Shown here in pieces: positions 5,607 through 6,326 of a DNA stretch of 6,326 bases. The notes under the pieces were generated by a model, which was not told the DNA's origin, made no database searches, and was given only the letters and a program-made list of their open reading frames with translations. Numbering within the stretch: the first letter of the stretch is position 1; each line of letters begins with the position of its first letter. Where the stretch lies: positions 1 to 6,326 of the forward strand of contig CAZNTU010000287.1 in the NCBI GenBank assembly GCA_964575975.1, in the 5' to 3' direction. The stretch comes from G963674505 sp964575975 (GTDB lineage Bacteria; Desulfobacterota; Desulfobacteria; Desulfobacterales; SKZT01). Made by a program: the position numbers and the translations under genes.

Positions 5607-5867
5607 GAATCCATACGTTCCCGATTTTACGGCTTATATTCCCGATCGGTTCGGTTTGCAGGTTAAGGAGCAAGAATAAAAGACAGGAGAGAACGGCTTG
5701 CCGGGAGATAAAATTATCGGTTTCGAGAATTCGCCGCAGGCGCAATTTTTCCCTAAACCCCGATGCGCCACGATTTACGCGACTTTATCGAAAACGAGAA
5801 GTTTTTTTCATTTTTGAGAAACCTTGAACCGCCCGCAATCCGTATCCTTTGCGAAAGGTTCCGTCTT
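5607..5867. other. Intergenic region between kinase end and operon promoter
   Basis: No coding frame here shows recognisable motifs. The stretch contains the CCGATCGG palindrome (5642-5649) and several A/T runs. CCTTT/AAAGG just past the kinase stop (near 5846-5858) could form a five-pair stem but lacks a T-run, so no terminator is called. Confidence 0.5.
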
Positions 5868-6326
5868 TCAGGTCGGCCGGAGATATTCCAGAATGGCGTC
5901 GAACCGAAACCGGTTGAGCAGCCCGAGCAGATGATCCGCGAACACCTCGGCTTCGGGACCCTGCCCGCGCAATCGCGCCAGTTCCTCCAGAATTTCCGTA
6001 TATGCGCCGATGCCGGCAAGAAATCGAAGTTTTTCCAGGTCTGCGGACGGAGGAACGACGATCGGAGTTTCTGCCGAATCCATGATCTCCGCGCCTTTGG
6101 AAATCCCGCTCGAGACTTCCGGCAGGTTCAAGGCGAACCAGAAAGTGCTTCCTGCGCCGACGGCGCTTTCGACATGCAGTTCGGCGCCCATCGCCCGTAG
6201 CAAGGACCGGCTGATGGCCAGTCCCAGTCCGACGCCCTCGGTGTTTTTTCCGCCTTCTTCGAACTGCGCGACGCCATACCAATGCCGTCCCCCTTGCGGC
6301 CGATACTCTCGATAACCAGCTCTTCC
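5868..6326 (-). CDS. Sensor histidine kinase C-terminal part, cut by window edge, probably frameshifted
   Basis: The frame from 6272 reads VAQFEEGGKNTEGVGLGLAI, then SRSLLRAMGAELHVESAVG and GSTFWFALNLP. These are the G2 box (G-x-G-L-G-L-A-I), the following helix and the last strand (G-S-T-F-W-F) of a HATPase_c domain, as in hybrid kinases. A linker of about 27 residues leads to a helical tail ending AILEYLRPT, with LEKLRFLAGIGAYTEILEEL in it. It resembles the regulatory tail found after receiver domains in hybrid kinases, although no receiver is present between. Upstream of 6272 this frame loses similarity, while another gives EELVIESIGRKGDGIGM (6325-6275), which looks like the G1 box. The ATP lid, normally 12-18 residues between the boxes, is missing, so a deletion or frameshift lies at about 6270-6280. 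Signals sensed are unknown. It points toward the mini-Fis/GntH-like operon, 381 bases away. Confidence 0.8.
   Translation of the reverse strand, partial: GRAGYREYRPQGGRHWYGVAQFEEGGKNTEGVGLGLAISRSLLRAMGAELHVESAVGAGSTFWFALNLPEVSSGISKGAEIMDSAETPIVVPPSADLEKLRFLAGIGAYTEILEELARLRGQGPEAEVFADHLLGLLNRFRFDAILEYLRPT

Noticed and set aside
5157..5666. Plus-strand open frame of 169 codons
   Set aside because: It is antisense to the hydrolase start and the mini-Fis gene, has no ribosome binding site and shows no family motifs.
5230..5745. Long 171-codon reading of the mini-Fis frame from 5745
   Set aside because: Only the last 55 or so residues carry the HTH; the upstream part crosses the sigma-54 promoter and the ribosome binding site of the shorter, better-supported start at 5486.
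1..6326. CRISPR array, tRNA, rRNA or transposase gene
   Set aside because: No regularly spaced repeats, no tRNA-like cloverleaf or rRNA sequence, and no DDE or serine/tyrosine recombinase motifs were seen on either strand.

Overview
This window comes from a Gram-negative bacterium, most likely a proteobacterium. The evidence is a lipoprotein-type efflux adaptor, an AcrB-type pump, a Tat-exported enzyme, a sigma-54 (-24/-12) promoter and an NtrC/Fis-type helix-turn-helix. I cannot name the genus. Base composition is moderately GC-rich in the intact genes and clearly AT-richer around 2.1-2.6 kb. It reads as an accessory region: four intact or edge-cut genes sit among the remains of at least six broken ones.

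Layout. At the left edge, on the minus strand, is the 5' end of a UspA-type universal stress protein (1-113). About 430 bases of apparently empty DNA follow. On the plus strand comes a BrnT-type toxin relic (711-837). Its repeated operator-like promoter is intact, but the reading frame has a one-base deletion and its 3' half is lost beside a perfect 14-bp palindrome (848-881). An intact alpha/beta hydrolase follows (973-1704). Next is a decayed, overlapping two-gene plus-strand cassette: a small protein with a WPDY-type N-terminus (1860-2109), then a nucleotidyltransferase of the MNT/AbiEii/DUF6036 kind (2099-2612). The cassette meets head-on a heavily deleted minus-strand efflux operon, made of an RND pump fragment (2622-3368) and an adaptor N-terminus (3372-3553).

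The right part is a minus-strand unit that looks functional or nearly so. A sigma-54-type promoter (about 5560-5575) leads into a stand-alone Fis/NtrC-type DNA-binding protein of about 84 residues (5486-5230), which is thrown out of frame at a run of seven G. Twelve bases later comes an intact 537-residue Tat-exported metallo-beta-lactamase-fold hydrolase of the GntH-like family (5217-3604). At the right edge is the C-terminal part of a sensor histidine kinase (6326-5868), whose ATP-binding domain looks frameshifted or deleted near the window end.

How the parts fit. Toxin-like relics, a hairpin repeat and a collapsed efflux operon mark the left and middle as a decaying mobile or defence-type region. 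The most interesting unit is the sigma-54 promoter, mini-Fis regulator and exported GntH-like hydrolase. The regulator is the kind of domain that binds upstream of sigma-54 promoters, and its G7 tract could act as an on/off switch, a recent lesion or a sequencing error. Because the 1.6-kb hydrolase gene is open despite containing A8 and G7 runs, genome-wide poor read quality is an unlikely explanation for all the frameshifts.
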